DNA of 64,000 nucleotides from Pseudovibrio sp. Alg231-02 (GCF_900143565.1 NZ_FREX01000008.1:225762-289761); one strand, 5' to 3'. Shown: positions 9,361 to 18,229, counted from the stretch's first letter. The notes: generated by a model from the letters alone, not told the origin. Numbers and translations: made by a program.

Positions 9361-9389
9361 TTCGTCGCGTTTGCATCAAAAACTTATTC

Positions 9390-9843
9390 CCCCTGGTTCC
9401 GCCAGCCCTAAGATTATCTCGTGTCCACGTACACGGGCAGCTGGCGGAGCGACCGTCAGCTCGGCGTGGGCTGGGCGGGGCTACCGGAAGACATAACGCA
9501 TCCTCCGGCGGGTCCGTTGAAACACCCCTTGAAAGTCTTTAGTGCAGGGACCAAGCGGAAGCTGGTCACCCGATGGGCGTCTACACTGGCAGCTGCAGCT
9601 GTCAGGGACAAGTCAAACTGTCCTTTACAGCAACTGCCCAGAAAGGTGTATTCGAAGCAAAGCCTTGTGTTTTGTGAGACCTCACGTTGATGGGTAGGCA
9701 CCTGCTCCCAATGCCTTTCGGTGGAGACCTTGTTTCATACAAAAACGCCCGGGCAAGGCGACAGCCAATGCCGAAGAAACTAACTTATATACAATGCGCA
9801 GGTATTGCCTGCTCGCCTTGCCCCTCCCGTTTCTCGGGATTTT
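9390..9843 (+). ncRNA. Candidate large structured RNA (family not recognised)
   Basis: About 450 bases without a convincing protein gene contain a dense series of hairpins. 9396-9450 is a 13-bp stem with a CAG bulge and an inner GTGT/ACAC stem. 9547-9571 is a stem capped by a GGAA (GNRA-type) tetraloop. Others are at 9586-9605, 9606-9623 (GGACA/TGTCC) and 9674-9685 (GTGAG/CTCAC). An 11-bp long-range pair joins 9751-9761 to 9813-9823 and encloses a GCAGG/CCTGC hairpin. A terminator-like hairpin with T-run ends it. I looked for conserved elements of RNase P RNA, SRP RNA, tmRNA and the TPP riboswitch and found none. Strand is set by the terminator. Confidence 0.4.
9825..9843 (+). terminator. Terminator-like hairpin
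   Basis: TCCCG and CGGGA form a 5-bp stem around a 5-base loop, followed by TTTT. It directly follows the 11-bp long-range stem of the candidate RNA, so it may mark that transcript's 3' end. Confidence 0.5.
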
Positions 9844-10001
9844 AGCTTCACCACTGCATGAGAGGCCATGCGGTGCCATTGGTGTTTGTATGGCGGGTTG
9901 CTGAGACTTGGGTTGGATTAGTACAAAAATGGATGCTCCACCTTCATGTGAATTTAAAGTGTCCCCGCGAGAATTGCTGGGTAACTTTTCGGAGAATGAG
10001 A

Positions 10002-10793
10002 ATGGGTGTTGAGCACGAAAAATGGGCGACTGATGTTTTGAAACACATTGGTGTTAACCCGGAAATCCCAGCTCAGGTAATTGATGAAGAGCCGGTTGGG
10101 ACTGGTGATCAACCAGACGGCAATGAACAGCCGGAGCTGAAAGCCGGTTCTCAGGACCAGGTGGAAGCTGTCGGTCAGGACCACGTTAAGAGTGAGGAAA
10201 AGGCCGAGGAAAAAGAGGCCGATGGCGTCCACGAACAGGTTAAAGATGACGTTACGGAGCCTGAAAAAACAGCTGCTCAAGAAAAAGTGGAAGCAGAAGT
10301 TCAGGAGCCGTCTAAGCCTGAAGACGTTCCTGCCGTTGATGGTGATGCCTCCAAGCCAGATCTGATCCTGCCGGAAGATGGAAGTTTGAAAGAGGCTGCG
10401 GATATCATGGCGATAGCTGAGCGAGAAGTTGGATGCGGGGAAGGGGAAATCAAATTCACCGGCTTCAGTTCGTGCATCGGCGTTACCGTGCGAGACGGCA
10501 CCAAGGTAAAAGGCGTGCACCTTGCCCTGATTAAAGAAGATGGCAAACCATTCAACAAAGATGATGCAGCAAAAGTGCTTACGTCTTTAGGGACCTACTC
10601 AGAAGCAATGATTTTTGGCCAGATTGTATTTTGGAAAAATCCTGCAAACCAGGTTGCCGATGCCTTTAAGGTTCTGGAGGAGGGACTAAAAGCTGGAGCG
10701 ACCAAAGAGGATGGTTATAAGGATTTTCAGTTTGATGACGGGGAGTACGGTGCTGAGATCACCGAGGACGATGATTTCTTCCCAACATTTTAA
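10002..10793 (+). CDS. Acidic orphan protein with Cys-x14-His domain; possible T3SS effector
   Basis: A 263-residue protein I do not recognise by name. Residues 1 to about 125 are acidic, Glu/Lys/Val/Gln-rich and probably disordered, as in many secreted substrates. Residues about 130-245 look folded: a helix (AADIMAIAEREVG), then TGFSSC (C158), strands, and VHLALI (H173), ending in an acidic tail. A Cys and a His 15 positions apart, in strands after a Thr-Gly-x-Ser-Ser turn, recall the CNF1/CheD-type deamidase core. That is inference from spacing only. The start is ATG 10002, with GGAG at 9991 well placed; an upstream in-frame reading from 9858 has no such site. It lies between sctU and sctV. 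Confidence 0.6.
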   Translation: MGVEHEKWATDVLKHIGVNPEIPAQVIDEEPVGTGDQPDGNEQPELKAGSQDQVEAVGQDHVKSEEKAEEKEADGVHEQVKDDVTEPEKTAAQEKVEAEVQEPSKPEDVPAVDGDASKPDLILPEDGSLKEAADIMAIAEREVGCGEGEIKFTGFSSCIGVTVRDGTKVKGVHLALIKEDGKPFNKDDAAKVLTSLGTYSEAMIFGQIVFWKNPANQVADAFKVLEEGLKAGATKEDGYKDFQFDDGEYGAEITEDDDFFPTF

Positions 10794-10797
10794 GAAC

Positions 10798-10856
10798 AGG
10801 TGGAACCCGATGACCCGAAGTTGGGGCTTCTGATTATGGTTATTCGGGTTCCACCT
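10798..10856. terminator. Bidirectional terminator between convergent genes
   Basis: A perfect 13-bp inverted repeat, AGGTGGAACCCGA (10798-10810) and TCGGGTTCCACCT (10844-10856), has a 33-base loop. It sits four bases after the stop of the orphan protein gene and 42 bases past the stop of the leftward sctV, so it can serve both. No strong T-run follows on either strand. Confidence 0.6.
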
Positions 10857-10898
10857 TACTGCCCGGGCAAAGGGCAGGTTTTACGCGGTATTCGGGGA

Positions 10899-13037
10899 TC
10901 AGGCTGGTAGGGTGCCAACCTTGCCGCGTAAACTGATTTTCTCTAATGGCTGGATGTTGGCGTTTGGCGCCAGTTCCTGGAAGGACAACACAGCCAGATC
11001 GGCATAGTCGCGCTCGATCACTTTTCTGAAGAAACGGCGGATATCCATTGGGACCAGAATGACCGGAGCGATGCCGTTGTGTGCCAGATTATCGCCAATG
11101 GCGCTGCGCATGACGGTGATGAGCTGGCGGTGTGTATCCGGCGAAAGCGCCAGATAGGAGGCGCCGCTGGTTTGTCTGATAGCACCGCGCACTTCATCCT
11201 CGATGTCCTTATCGATGAGGTATGCCGGAATGATGTGCTGACCTGCAGAGTATTTGTGCGTGATGTAACGGCTCAATGCCATGCGGATATGCTCCGTCAG
11301 CATGAGTGGATCTTTTTCCTTCTGGCCCCATTCCACGATGGCCTGCAGGATCGTGCGCATATCACGGATGGAGATGTCCTCACGCACCAGACGCTTGAGA
11401 ACATCGGCCAACGAGATGAGAGGGACGGCGCGGTTTACTTCGCGCACCAGCTCGTCAAAGTCGCCTTCCATGTGCTTGAGCAGGAACATGCATTCCTGAA
11501 TGCCGAGGAACTCTGCGGCGTGCTGTTTGAGCACATGAGCCAAATGCAGACTGAGCATGCCGGTCAGTGTCAGAGTTTGAATGCCAGCGCGCGTTGCTTG
11601 TTCAAAGTGCCTGTTGTTCACCCAGAAAGACGGGGTGTTTGGCAGGAAGCTGTCGCCTTCCTCGTAAGGAATGTTGAACATAGCGAGGTTTGGCGGTGTT
11701 TCGCGGGCAATGAAATAGCCGGACCGTGCTGCGCCACGGGCAACAGGGACTTCGTTGACGAGGATACGGTACTCGCCTTCCGGCAGGCTCTCGTTGAGGC
11801 GCAGTTTGATGCCGGGGAAGGGGACACCGAGATCGAAATAAAGCGCTTTGCGCACTTTTGCGACTTCTCTGTCGAGCTTCTTCGGGTTGAGTGTGGACCT
11901 GACTGAAGACGAGATATCGACAATGAGTGGAACGGTGATCGTAATGGCCAGATCCTGAGCGGCTTCCACTTCGGTCGCCATGTCCTCATCAGGCATCATC
12001 ATAGCTTCACCTTCAGGCGCTATGGCGGGCGCAAAGGCTGAGAGCTGCTGCGAATCCTTTCTAGCGGACTGAGATTTCGTCTTTCGCATGGAGAAGAAAG
12101 AAACAGAGCCGAAGATTGCTGCAAGGAGCAAGAAGATGAACGTTGGGAAGCCAGGAATAAGCGCAAAGCCGACCATGATTGTCGCTGCAATCATGAGGGC
12201 CCTTGGTTCACTGTTCAACTGTTTGGCGATGTCAGATCCAAGGTCGCTGGAATCCTCGGTGCTTACACGGGTGACCATGAACCCAGCTGTGATGGAGATG
12301 AACAGAGCCGGGATCTGAGCAACCAGACCATCACCGATGGTCAAAATGGTGTAACGATCCAGAGCATCAACGGCGCTCATGCCATGCTGGGAGGTGCCGA
12401 TAATGACGCCACCGATGATGTTAACCGCGGTGATGATCAGGCCCGCAATCGCATCGCCCTTCACGAACTTCATGGCGCCGTCCATGGAACCGTAAAGCTG
12501 GCTTTCTTTTTCCAGCTTGGTGCGGCGGCGCTTGGCTTCATCCAGTTCGATCTGGCCAGCACGCATGTCGGAGTCGATCGACATCTGCTTGCCGGGCATT
12601 GCATCAAGGGAGAAACGGGCGGAGACTTCTGCCACGCGTTCGGAGCCCTTGGTGATCACCAGAAAGTTCACGATGGTCAGGATCAGGAAGATAACGATAC
12701 CGACGACCAGATTGCCCTGGACAACGAAGTTGCCGAAGGTGTCGATGATTTCGCCAGCGTCAGCTTTGAGCAGGATCAGACGGGTCGTCGTGATGGACAG
12801 TGACAAGCGAAAGAGGGTCGTGAGAAGCAGGATAGAGGGAAAGGCCGAGAGGGCCACAACATCTTTCAGGTAGAGCGCAGCCATCAGCAAGATTGCCGCA
12901 AGGCTCAGGTTGATTGCAATAAGCGTATCCACGAGAACCGTCGGTAACGGAAGGATCATCATGAATACGATTGCGATCAAAAGAAATGCCAGGAGAACAT
13001 CATTTCTCCCTGACAACATTTGAAAGATTTTTTGCAC
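10899..13037 (-). CDS. sctV: SctV, T3SS major export-gate protein
   Basis: A 712-residue FlhA/SctV (FHIPEP) protein. Seven to eight membrane helices fill the first about 320 residues, including the signature run LFRLSLSITTTRLILL (about residues 75-90) and the cytoplasmic loop AEVSARFSLDAMPGKQMSID (about 136-155). A long cytoplasmic domain (about 345-712) forms the nonameric ring that receives substrates. Unusually, it is on the strand opposite to the sctK-U operon and some 2.8 kb from it. The chaperone-like gene at 13187 lies just upstream and is probably co-transcribed. Confidence 0.97.
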   Translation of the reverse strand: MQKIFQMLSGRNDVLLAFLLIAIVFMMILPLPTVLVDTLIAINLSLAAILLMAALYLKDVVALSAFPSILLLTTLFRLSLSITTTRLILLKADAGEIIDTFGNFVVQGNLVVGIVIFLILTIVNFLVITKGSERVAEVSARFSLDAMPGKQMSIDSDMRAGQIELDEAKRRRTKLEKESQLYGSMDGAMKFVKGDAIAGLIITAVNIIGGVIIGTSQHGMSAVDALDRYTILTIGDGLVAQIPALFISITAGFMVTRVSTEDSSDLGSDIAKQLNSEPRALMIAATIMVGFALIPGFPTFIFLLLAAIFGSVSFFSMRKTKSQSARKDSQQLSAFAPAIAPEGEAMMMPDEDMATEVEAAQDLAITITVPLIVDISSSVRSTLNPKKLDREVAKVRKALYFDLGVPFPGIKLRLNESLPEGEYRILVNEVPVARGAARSGYFIARETPPNLAMFNIPYEEGDSFLPNTPSFWVNNRHFEQATRAGIQTLTLTGMLSLHLAHVLKQHAAEFLGIQECMFLLKHMEGDFDELVREVNRAVPLISLADVLKRLVREDISIRDMRTILQAIVEWGQKEKDPLMLTEHIRMALSRYITHKYSAGQHIIPAYLIDKDIEDEVRGAIRQTSGASYLALSPDTHRQLITVMRSAIGDNLAHNGIAPVILVPMDIRRFFRKVIERDYADLAVLSFQELAPNANIQPLEKISLRGKVGTLPA

Positions 13038-13186
13038 GTCCTGCTCCTGATTTCAGCCTGCTCTTGCTTTCAGGCCAATTCACCTTTCGCTTCTAACAAT
13101 TGGAAAAAGCCACAGGTGTGCCGCAGCAAACACTTGAGTAAAAATTTAAAAGAAGATTTGGAGTTATCCTTGCTCGTAAACGCTTA

Positions 13187-13645
13187 TCAGGCGGGTAAAA
13201 TGATTTCGCCGGTGTTTTCGGTCAAGGAGATCTGCGGTCCGGGTGTGGTCTCAATCATGAGATTGAGTTTGCCAGCTTCGCTCAAAAAGTCTTTGAGTGT
13301 GGTGTAGAGTTTGTTTCTATCCAGATTGTTGGTGTACTCGGTTTTGATCAATGCGAGATCACCGTCCTTCTCAACAAGGCCAACACGGTAATTGTTTTCC
13401 GCCTGTTGTTCCCCTGAGTAGCGTAGGGCGTTAAGATAAGTATCCCTTCGGGCTTCTGGCGCAGGGCTCCCTAAAATGGTGGAGATATGAAGGATATTAT
13501 TGTCTTCATCACTTTCCAGGATGATCAGGAAATCTTCTAGTAGAACAGTCCAGGTTTTGGCTTCTGCGTACTCTGATATCTCCAAGGCTTCCAGAAGCGG
13601 TCCGACTTCAACCATCAAGTCGTGAATGATTTTGAAGTTGCCCAT
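13187..13645 (-). CDS. CesT/Tir-like T3SS chaperone
   Basis: A 152-residue acidic, small alpha/beta protein with alternating strands (TWTVLLEDFLIILES, NYRVGLVEKDGDLALIKTEY) and helices at both ends. This matches the class I secretion chaperones (CesT/SycE fold), which are dimeric, acidic proteins of 120-160 residues binding effector N-termini. It lies 149 bases upstream of sctV on the same strand. Which protein it serves is not shown; the orphan at 10002-10793 is the only candidate substrate in the window. It could instead be an SctV-linked accessory protein. Confidence 0.5.
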   Translation of the reverse strand: MGNFKIIHDLMVEVGPLLEALEISEYAEAKTWTVLLEDFLIILESDEDNNILHISTILGSPAPEARRDTYLNALRYSGEQQAENNYRVGLVEKDGDLALIKTEYTNNLDRNKLYTTLKDFLSEAGKLNLMIETTPGPQISLTENTGEIILPA

Positions 13646-13952
13646 TCAGCTGTCCCTAACTCTACTGATTTATCTGGGATATTCTGTAGGGCCGGTCTCG
13701 AGGGTGTGTTGTGCTGTTTGATACAAACTACAATCATCTGAAGAAGAAATTTGCAGGCTGCATGCAATGTTTATTGGCGACGACTTATGATGAAGTTTTC
13801 AAACAGATGACTCGGCTCAGTTTTGAACTGTGAAATTGCTTAAGTCACTATGCGGAATTGGGTTTTACTTATTGCTTGACAATATAGTCTGATGAATATC
13901 TCATTGCCTTAATAATATTATAATGAAAAATCTTTTTGGGGGAGGGGTTGTT
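13646..13952. promoter_or_regulatory. Divergent control region between chaperone-sctV and the liv operon
   Basis: About 300 AT-rich bases separate divergent genes, so promoters for both must lie here. Rightward, TTGACA at 13876-13881 is a good -35 element, but the matching -10 is weak (AT-rich 13897-13904). Leftward I see no clear hexamer pair and no obvious T3SS regulator box. Confidence 0.35.
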
Positions 13953-15185
13953 TTGTCTAAAGGTAATTTATTGAAATCTAGTCTGGTTGCACTTCTGCTT
14001 TCCGGTGGTGTTCTCTCTGCGGAAGCTGAGGTTATCAAGATCGGATACATTGATCCGCTATCAGGTCCGTTTGGGAGTACGGGTGATGCTGGGGTGAAGC
14101 ACTTCCGCTATGCGGCTGAAGAAATTAATGCCGCTGGTGGTATGGGCGGCATGCAGGTGGAAGTGGTTGCTTTTGATAATAAAATCAATCCGAAAGAGAG
14201 CCTTGTTCAACTGCAGAAGGCGATTGATCAGGGTGTTCGCTTTATTGCGCAGGGGAACGGGTCGAGCGTTGCGAATGCTTTGACTGATGCGATTGCTAAG
14301 CACAACAAGCGTAATCCGGGAGAAGAGGTTCTTTTCCTCAACTATGCGGCGGTTGATCCTGCATTGACCAACAAGAAATGCAATTACTGGCATTTCCGAT
14401 TTGATGCCCATGTGGACATGAAAATGGCGGGTCTGACTGATTGGCTGCGGGATCAGAAAGACATCAAGTCTGCTTATATTCTGGCGCAGGATTATTCTTA
14501 CGGGCGAGCGTTTACAGCAGCTGCAAAGTCCATGATTGAGGAGAAACGTCCGGACATCAAGATTGTTGGTGCAGAGCTTCATCCGATTGGCAAGGTTAAA
14601 GATTTCACGCCCTACGTGCAGAAAATGATGAGCGCGAAGGCAGATGTTGTGTTTACGGGAAACTGGGGAACAGACATGACGCTGCTGGTGAAAGCGGCTA
14701 ATGCGTCCGGTCATACAGTGCCGTATCTGACGTTCTATGGCGGCGGTCTGGGGGCTCCGACTGCGATGGGGAAGAGTGCTGTTGGGTTGGTGAAACAGAT
14801 CACTGAGTTCCACGAGAACATCGAGGCCTCTGAAAAGCAGATGGCTCGGGTGGATGATTTTGAGAAAACCAACAATCTCGATTACTATTACGAGCGGGTT
14901 TTCACCTTGATGAACATGCTTGATAAGGCCGTTGATGCGGTTGGGTCAGTGGATGTGCCCAAGGTTGCAGCTGAGCTGGAAGGGATGACTTATGAGACGC
15001 CGTATGGAGAGGTGACCATGCGGGCGGATGACCACCAGCTGATGCAACCGCTTTATATCTCAACGTTTTCTGAGGGTGTGGCTCGTGATGTGGAGAATAC
15101 CGGTTACGGGTTCAAAACAGATATCACCATTCCGGCAGCGGCGACTGAAACTCCGACGACGTGCAGGATGCGTCGTCCTTCCTAA
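13953..15185 (+). CDS. Branched-chain-type ABC importer, periplasmic binding protein (LivK-like)
   Basis: A type I periplasmic binding protein of the leucine/amide-binding family: IKIGYIDPLSGPFGSTGDAG at the mature start, then DNKINPKES, and YGRAFTAAAK in the second lobe. It captures solute for the LivHMGF-like complex that follows. I prefer a TTG start at 13953, because GGAGGGG lies 5 bases upstream and the result is a compact signal peptide ending SAEA. An ATG at 13923 is also in frame but has no ribosome site. The linked acyl-CoA genes argue for an organic acid rather than an amino acid as ligand (inference). Confidence 0.88.
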   Translation: MSKGNLLKSSLVALLLSGGVLSAEAEVIKIGYIDPLSGPFGSTGDAGVKHFRYAAEEINAAGGMGGMQVEVVAFDNKINPKESLVQLQKAIDQGVRFIAQGNGSSVANALTDAIAKHNKRNPGEEVLFLNYAAVDPALTNKKCNYWHFRFDAHVDMKMAGLTDWLRDQKDIKSAYILAQDYSYGRAFTAAAKSMIEEKRPDIKIVGAELHPIGKVKDFTPYVQKMMSAKADVVFTGNWGTDMTLLVKAANASGHTVPYLTFYGGGLGAPTAMGKSAVGLVKQITEFHENIEASEKQMARVDDFEKTNNLDYYYERVFTLMNMLDKAVDAVGSVDVPKVAAELEGMTYETPYGEVTMRADDHQLMQPLYISTFSEGVARDVENTGYGFKTDITIPAAATETPTTCRMRRPS

Positions 15186-15205
15186 CGATCTTACTTGAAC
15201 AATGG

Positions 15206-15240
15206 CATGCTCGGGCAATTGGGCTTGAGCATGCTCTTTT
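15206..15240 (+). terminator. Intercistronic hairpin after the binding-protein gene
   Basis: GCATGCTC (15206-15213) and GAGCATGC (15228-15235) pair perfectly and are followed by TCTTT. The hairpin lies between the binding-protein and permease genes, where partial termination would give more binding protein than membrane components. Confidence 0.6.
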
Positions 15241-15255
15241 CTTTTGAGGGATGTT

Positions 15256-16188
15256 ATGGAGACGGTTGTTTTTGCTCTGCTCAACGGGCTGATCTATGGC
15301 TTGTTGCTGTTCATGCTGTCCAGCGGATTGACGTTGATTTTCAGTATGATGGGCGTTCTCAATATGGCTCATGCAAGCTTTTACATGCTGGGTGCCTATT
15401 TTGCTTTTACTCTTGGCCAGCACACCGGCTTCTGGTTTGCGTTATTTCTGGCGCCGATTTGCGTTGGAGCAGCTGGAGCCTGCGTTGAAAAGTGGGGCCT
15501 GCGCAAAGTGCATGCCAGGGGGCATGTGGCTGAGCTGCTTTTCACATTCGGGCTGGCTTATGTGATTGAGGAGCTGGTGAAGATTGTCTGGGGTAAGTTT
15601 GCTGTTGCCTATGAGATTCCGCCGGAGCTCAATTATTCGCTCTTTGAACTGTTTGGTTCTCAGTATCCGGCGTATCGCATTTTCATGTTGGCTGTGTCCA
15701 TCGCGATGCTGGCGGGGCTTTGGTACCTGTTGAAGCGAACGCGGATCGGGCTGATCATTCAGGCGTCGCTGACACATCCGCATATGGTGTCTCATCTGGG
15801 GCATAACGTGCCACGGATCTTTATGCTGGTGTTTGCGGCAGGCTGTGCGCTGGCGGGATTGGCCGGGGTGATAGGCGGCAACTATCTGGTGACCGAGCCA
15901 TCCATGGCGTTTTCGATCGGACCGATTGTTTTTGTGGTTGTTGTGGTCGGTGGTATGGGCAGTCTGGAAGGGGCGTTTATTGCCAGTTTGCTGATTGGCT
16001 TTCTTCAGACCTTTGCCATCTCAATCGATAGCAGTTTTGCTGAAATTTTTTCGTTTGCCGGATTGAGCGCTGATGGCGATATCGGACGTATTACCATTGC
16101 GTCTTTGGCTCCCATGCTGCCGTTCCTTCTTCTGGTGCTGATGTTGATGCTGCGTCCGCGTGGGCTGATGGGGGAGCGTGAGTTTTGA
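15256..16188 (+). CDS. Branched-chain-type ABC importer permease (LivH-like)
   Basis: A 310-residue permease with about eight hydrophobic helices and the LivH-family N-terminus (LLNGLIYGLLLFMLSSGLTLIFSMMGVLNMAHASFYMLGAY). Its C-terminal loop has VVVGGMGSLEGAFIASLLIGF, the coupling region to the ATPase. I chose ATG 15256, with GAGGG six bases upstream. The end overlaps the next permease gene by four bases (TTGA). Confidence 0.92.
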   Translation: METVVFALLNGLIYGLLLFMLSSGLTLIFSMMGVLNMAHASFYMLGAYFAFTLGQHTGFWFALFLAPICVGAAGACVEKWGLRKVHARGHVAELLFTFGLAYVIEELVKIVWGKFAVAYEIPPELNYSLFELFGSQYPAYRIFMLAVSIAMLAGLWYLLKRTRIGLIIQASLTHPHMVSHLGHNVPRIFMLVFAAGCALAGLAGVIGGNYLVTEPSMAFSIGPIVFVVVVVGGMGSLEGAFIASLLIGFLQTFAISIDSSFAEIFSFAGLSADGDIGRITIASLAPMLPFLLLVLMLMLRPRGLMGEREF

Positions 16189-17462
16189 CCGACTACAGTC
16201 TTGACCGGGTGCCTGATCTGGCACCGAGTGCACGCTACAAATTTGCGACACGGGTTCTGCCGCTGTTGTTGCTCGCTCTGATCCTGTTGAGCATTCCGCT
16301 GTTTGAGCCGTCCAGAACGTGGCTATCGCTGTTCAACGCGATTGGCATCAACATGGTTTTTGCGCTGTCCTACAACATGTTGCTGGGGCAGGCGGGGATG
16401 CTTTCGTTTGGCCATGCGGTCTACTTTGGCCTTGGTGGTTATGCGGCTATGCACGGAATGAATGCGATTGAGAACGCAAGTTATGATGGTGGTGTCTGGG
16501 CAGCCTTTCCCATGTTTGCCCTGCCACTGGTGGGGTTTGCGGGAGGAGCGCTGGCGGGCGCAGTGATTGGCTGGCCGTCCTGCCGGCGGGCGGGAGTGCC
16601 GTTTGCCATGATCTCGCTTGGCATTGCAGAGCTTGTTGCGGCTGCCGGTTTCATGTTTATCAGCGTCTTCGGTGGCGAGGAAGGTATCACTGGCGATCGC
16701 ATGAATGGTGTTGAGCTGTTTGGGTTGTCTCTTGGGCCTTTGGGCGAAGTGTACTGGTTCATTGCGTTCTGGACCTTTTTAGGCACCGCGCTGATGTATG
16801 CCTTCACCAGAACACCGCTTGGCAAGTTGGCGCAGGCAGTGCGGGATAATCCAGAGCGGGTGCAGTTTGTGGGTTATAACCCCAACCGTGTGCGTTATCT
16901 GGTGTTCATCGCCGCTGGCGGTTTTGCCGGGCTGGCGGGCGGCATGTCTGCGGTGAACTATGAGATATTTACGCCGGAAAGCCTGAGTGTAGTGCCGTCA
17001 GGTCTGGTGCTGCTGATGGCGTTCATTGGCGGGGCGCGGTACTTTGCAGGGCCTATTCTTGGAGCTGTGGTGCTGACTTATATGCAGTCCAATCTCTCAG
17101 ATTATTCAGAGGCGTGGCTGCTTTATCTGGGGCTGCTGTTTATCGGGATGATCCTGTTTGCACCGGGCGGTCTTGCTGGGCTGTTGCTGAGCGGGACTGC
17201 AGCCTTAAAGCATTCTTTGAGTGGTAAGGGGGTGTTGCGGGCTGGAGCGTTTGTGACTTCGGCCCTGATGGTTGCAGCTGGTGTTATTGTGCTGGTTGAG
17301 TTGGCAGTGCGGCATTCCAATGGGTTTGGAGAGGCTTTCGAAACGTTTGGTTTCCATCTGGCTCCTGACCAGATGATGCCGTGGGCAGTTGGTTTGATAC
17401 TTGCCGGTGTTGGCATAGGCTCGCTCAAAGTGCTTTCCAGACAGGGAGGTGTAGGCTCATGA
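16185..17462 (+). CDS. Branched-chain-type ABC importer permease (LivM-like)
   Basis: A 425-residue second permease, longer than most LivM proteins (300-360) because of an additional C-terminal stretch with more hydrophobic helices (about residues 350-420). The core features NMVFALSYNMLLGQAGMLSFGHAVYFGLGGY and FIGGARYFAGPILGA are typical. It starts at TTG inside the previous stop (TTGA), with GGGGGAG upstream, and overlaps the ATPase gene by four bases. Confidence 0.92.
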   Translation: MTDYSLDRVPDLAPSARYKFATRVLPLLLLALILLSIPLFEPSRTWLSLFNAIGINMVFALSYNMLLGQAGMLSFGHAVYFGLGGYAAMHGMNAIENASYDGGVWAAFPMFALPLVGFAGGALAGAVIGWPSCRRAGVPFAMISLGIAELVAAAGFMFISVFGGEEGITGDRMNGVELFGLSLGPLGEVYWFIAFWTFLGTALMYAFTRTPLGKLAQAVRDNPERVQFVGYNPNRVRYLVFIAAGGFAGLAGGMSAVNYEIFTPESLSVVPSGLVLLMAFIGGARYFAGPILGAVVLTYMQSNLSDYSEAWLLYLGLLFIGMILFAPGGLAGLLLSGTAALKHSLSGKGVLRAGAFVTSALMVAAGVIVLVELAVRHSNGFGEAFETFGFHLAPDQMMPWAVGLILAGVGIGSLKVLSRQGGVGS

Positions 17463-18229
17463 ATGCTCCAGCCTTACAACTGACGGACCTTCGCAAAAGC
17501 TTTGGTCCGGCGAAAATTATCGAAGGGGTTTCGCTGGAGATTGCCCGGGGTGAGCGACACGCGATCATCGGCCCCAACGGGGCTGGCAAGTCCACCTTGT
17601 TCAACCTCATCTCTGGTCTGTTTCCACCAAGTTCAGGGAAGATCAGTCTGGGTGGACAGCAGATCGCTGGTCTTAAACCTCATCAGATCAATCGGCTTGG
17701 ATTGTCTCGGAGTTTTCAGGTCTCCAACATTTTTACTAATATGTCGGTGCGTGAGAATGTGCGCTGCGGAGTATTGTGGTCGCTTGGATATGGGCACAGC
17801 TTTTGGCGGAACATTGGTAACCTGAAGGAGGTTCAGCGGAAGACTGCTGAAGTGCTGGAGAAGGTGGGGTTGACGGACAAGGCTGATGTGCCAGCTGTGC
17901 TGCTGACCTATGCGGACCAACGCACACTGGAGATTGCCATCACCATTGCAGGCGGGGCAGATGTAATCTTGCTGGATGAGCCAACAGCAGGCATGAGCCA
18001 TTCTGAAACCGACAGGGCGATCAAGCTCATTGAGATGGCGACGGAAGGGAAGACGCTCCTGATCGTGGAGCATGACATGGGCGTCGTGTTCGGGCTTTCT
18101 GACCGGATTTCAGTGCTTGTTTATGGTGAGATCATCGCAACCGGAACGCCAGAGGAAATTCGCGGTAATGCGCGTGTGCGAGAGGCGTATCTGGGGGATG
18201 AGGCAGATTTTGCGGAGAAGAGTGCATGA
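17459..18229 (+). CDS. Branched-chain-type ABC importer ATPase (LivG-like)
   Basis: A 256-residue ABC ATPase. Walker A is GPNGAGKST, Walker B is VILLDEPTAGM with the LivG-type glutamate, and an H-loop IVEHDM follows. The signature motif is unusual: where LSGG(Q/E) is expected the text reads LLTYADQRTLEIA, close to the LxYGxQRxLEIA form of LivG proteins. It starts at ATG 17459, overlapping the LivM-like stop. It pairs with the LivF-like ATPase downstream. Confidence 0.92.
   Translation: MNAPALQLTDLRKSFGPAKIIEGVSLEIARGERHAIIGPNGAGKSTLFNLISGLFPPSSGKISLGGQQIAGLKPHQINRLGLSRSFQVSNIFTNMSVRENVRCGVLWSLGYGHSFWRNIGNLKEVQRKTAEVLEKVGLTDKADVPAVLLTYADQRTLEIAITIAGGADVILLDEPTAGMSHSETDRAIKLIEMATEGKTLLIVEHDMGVVFGLSDRISVLVYGEIIATGTPEEIRGNARVREAYLGDEADFAEKSA

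Noticed and set aside
9421..9690. Rightward 89-codon frame (GTG start) in the structured region
   Set aside because: No ribosome-binding site, unusual composition, and it lies across several strong hairpins including the GNRA one. Kept as a possible counter-explanation, not as a gene.
9456..9701. Leftward 81-codon frame in the same region
   Set aside because: Overlaps the same hairpins, has no ribosome site and no family features.
9858..10001. Upstream extension of the orphan protein gene
   Set aside because: In frame, but has no ribosome site; GGAG at 9991 fits ATG 10002, and the extra residues look non-coding in composition.
11079..11906. Rightward 275-codon frame
   Set aside because: Entirely opposite sctV, a certain gene; it is an antisense shadow.
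13912..13917. TAATAT as -10 element for the TTGACA at 13876
   Set aside because: Spacing of about 30 bases is too long for a normal promoter.
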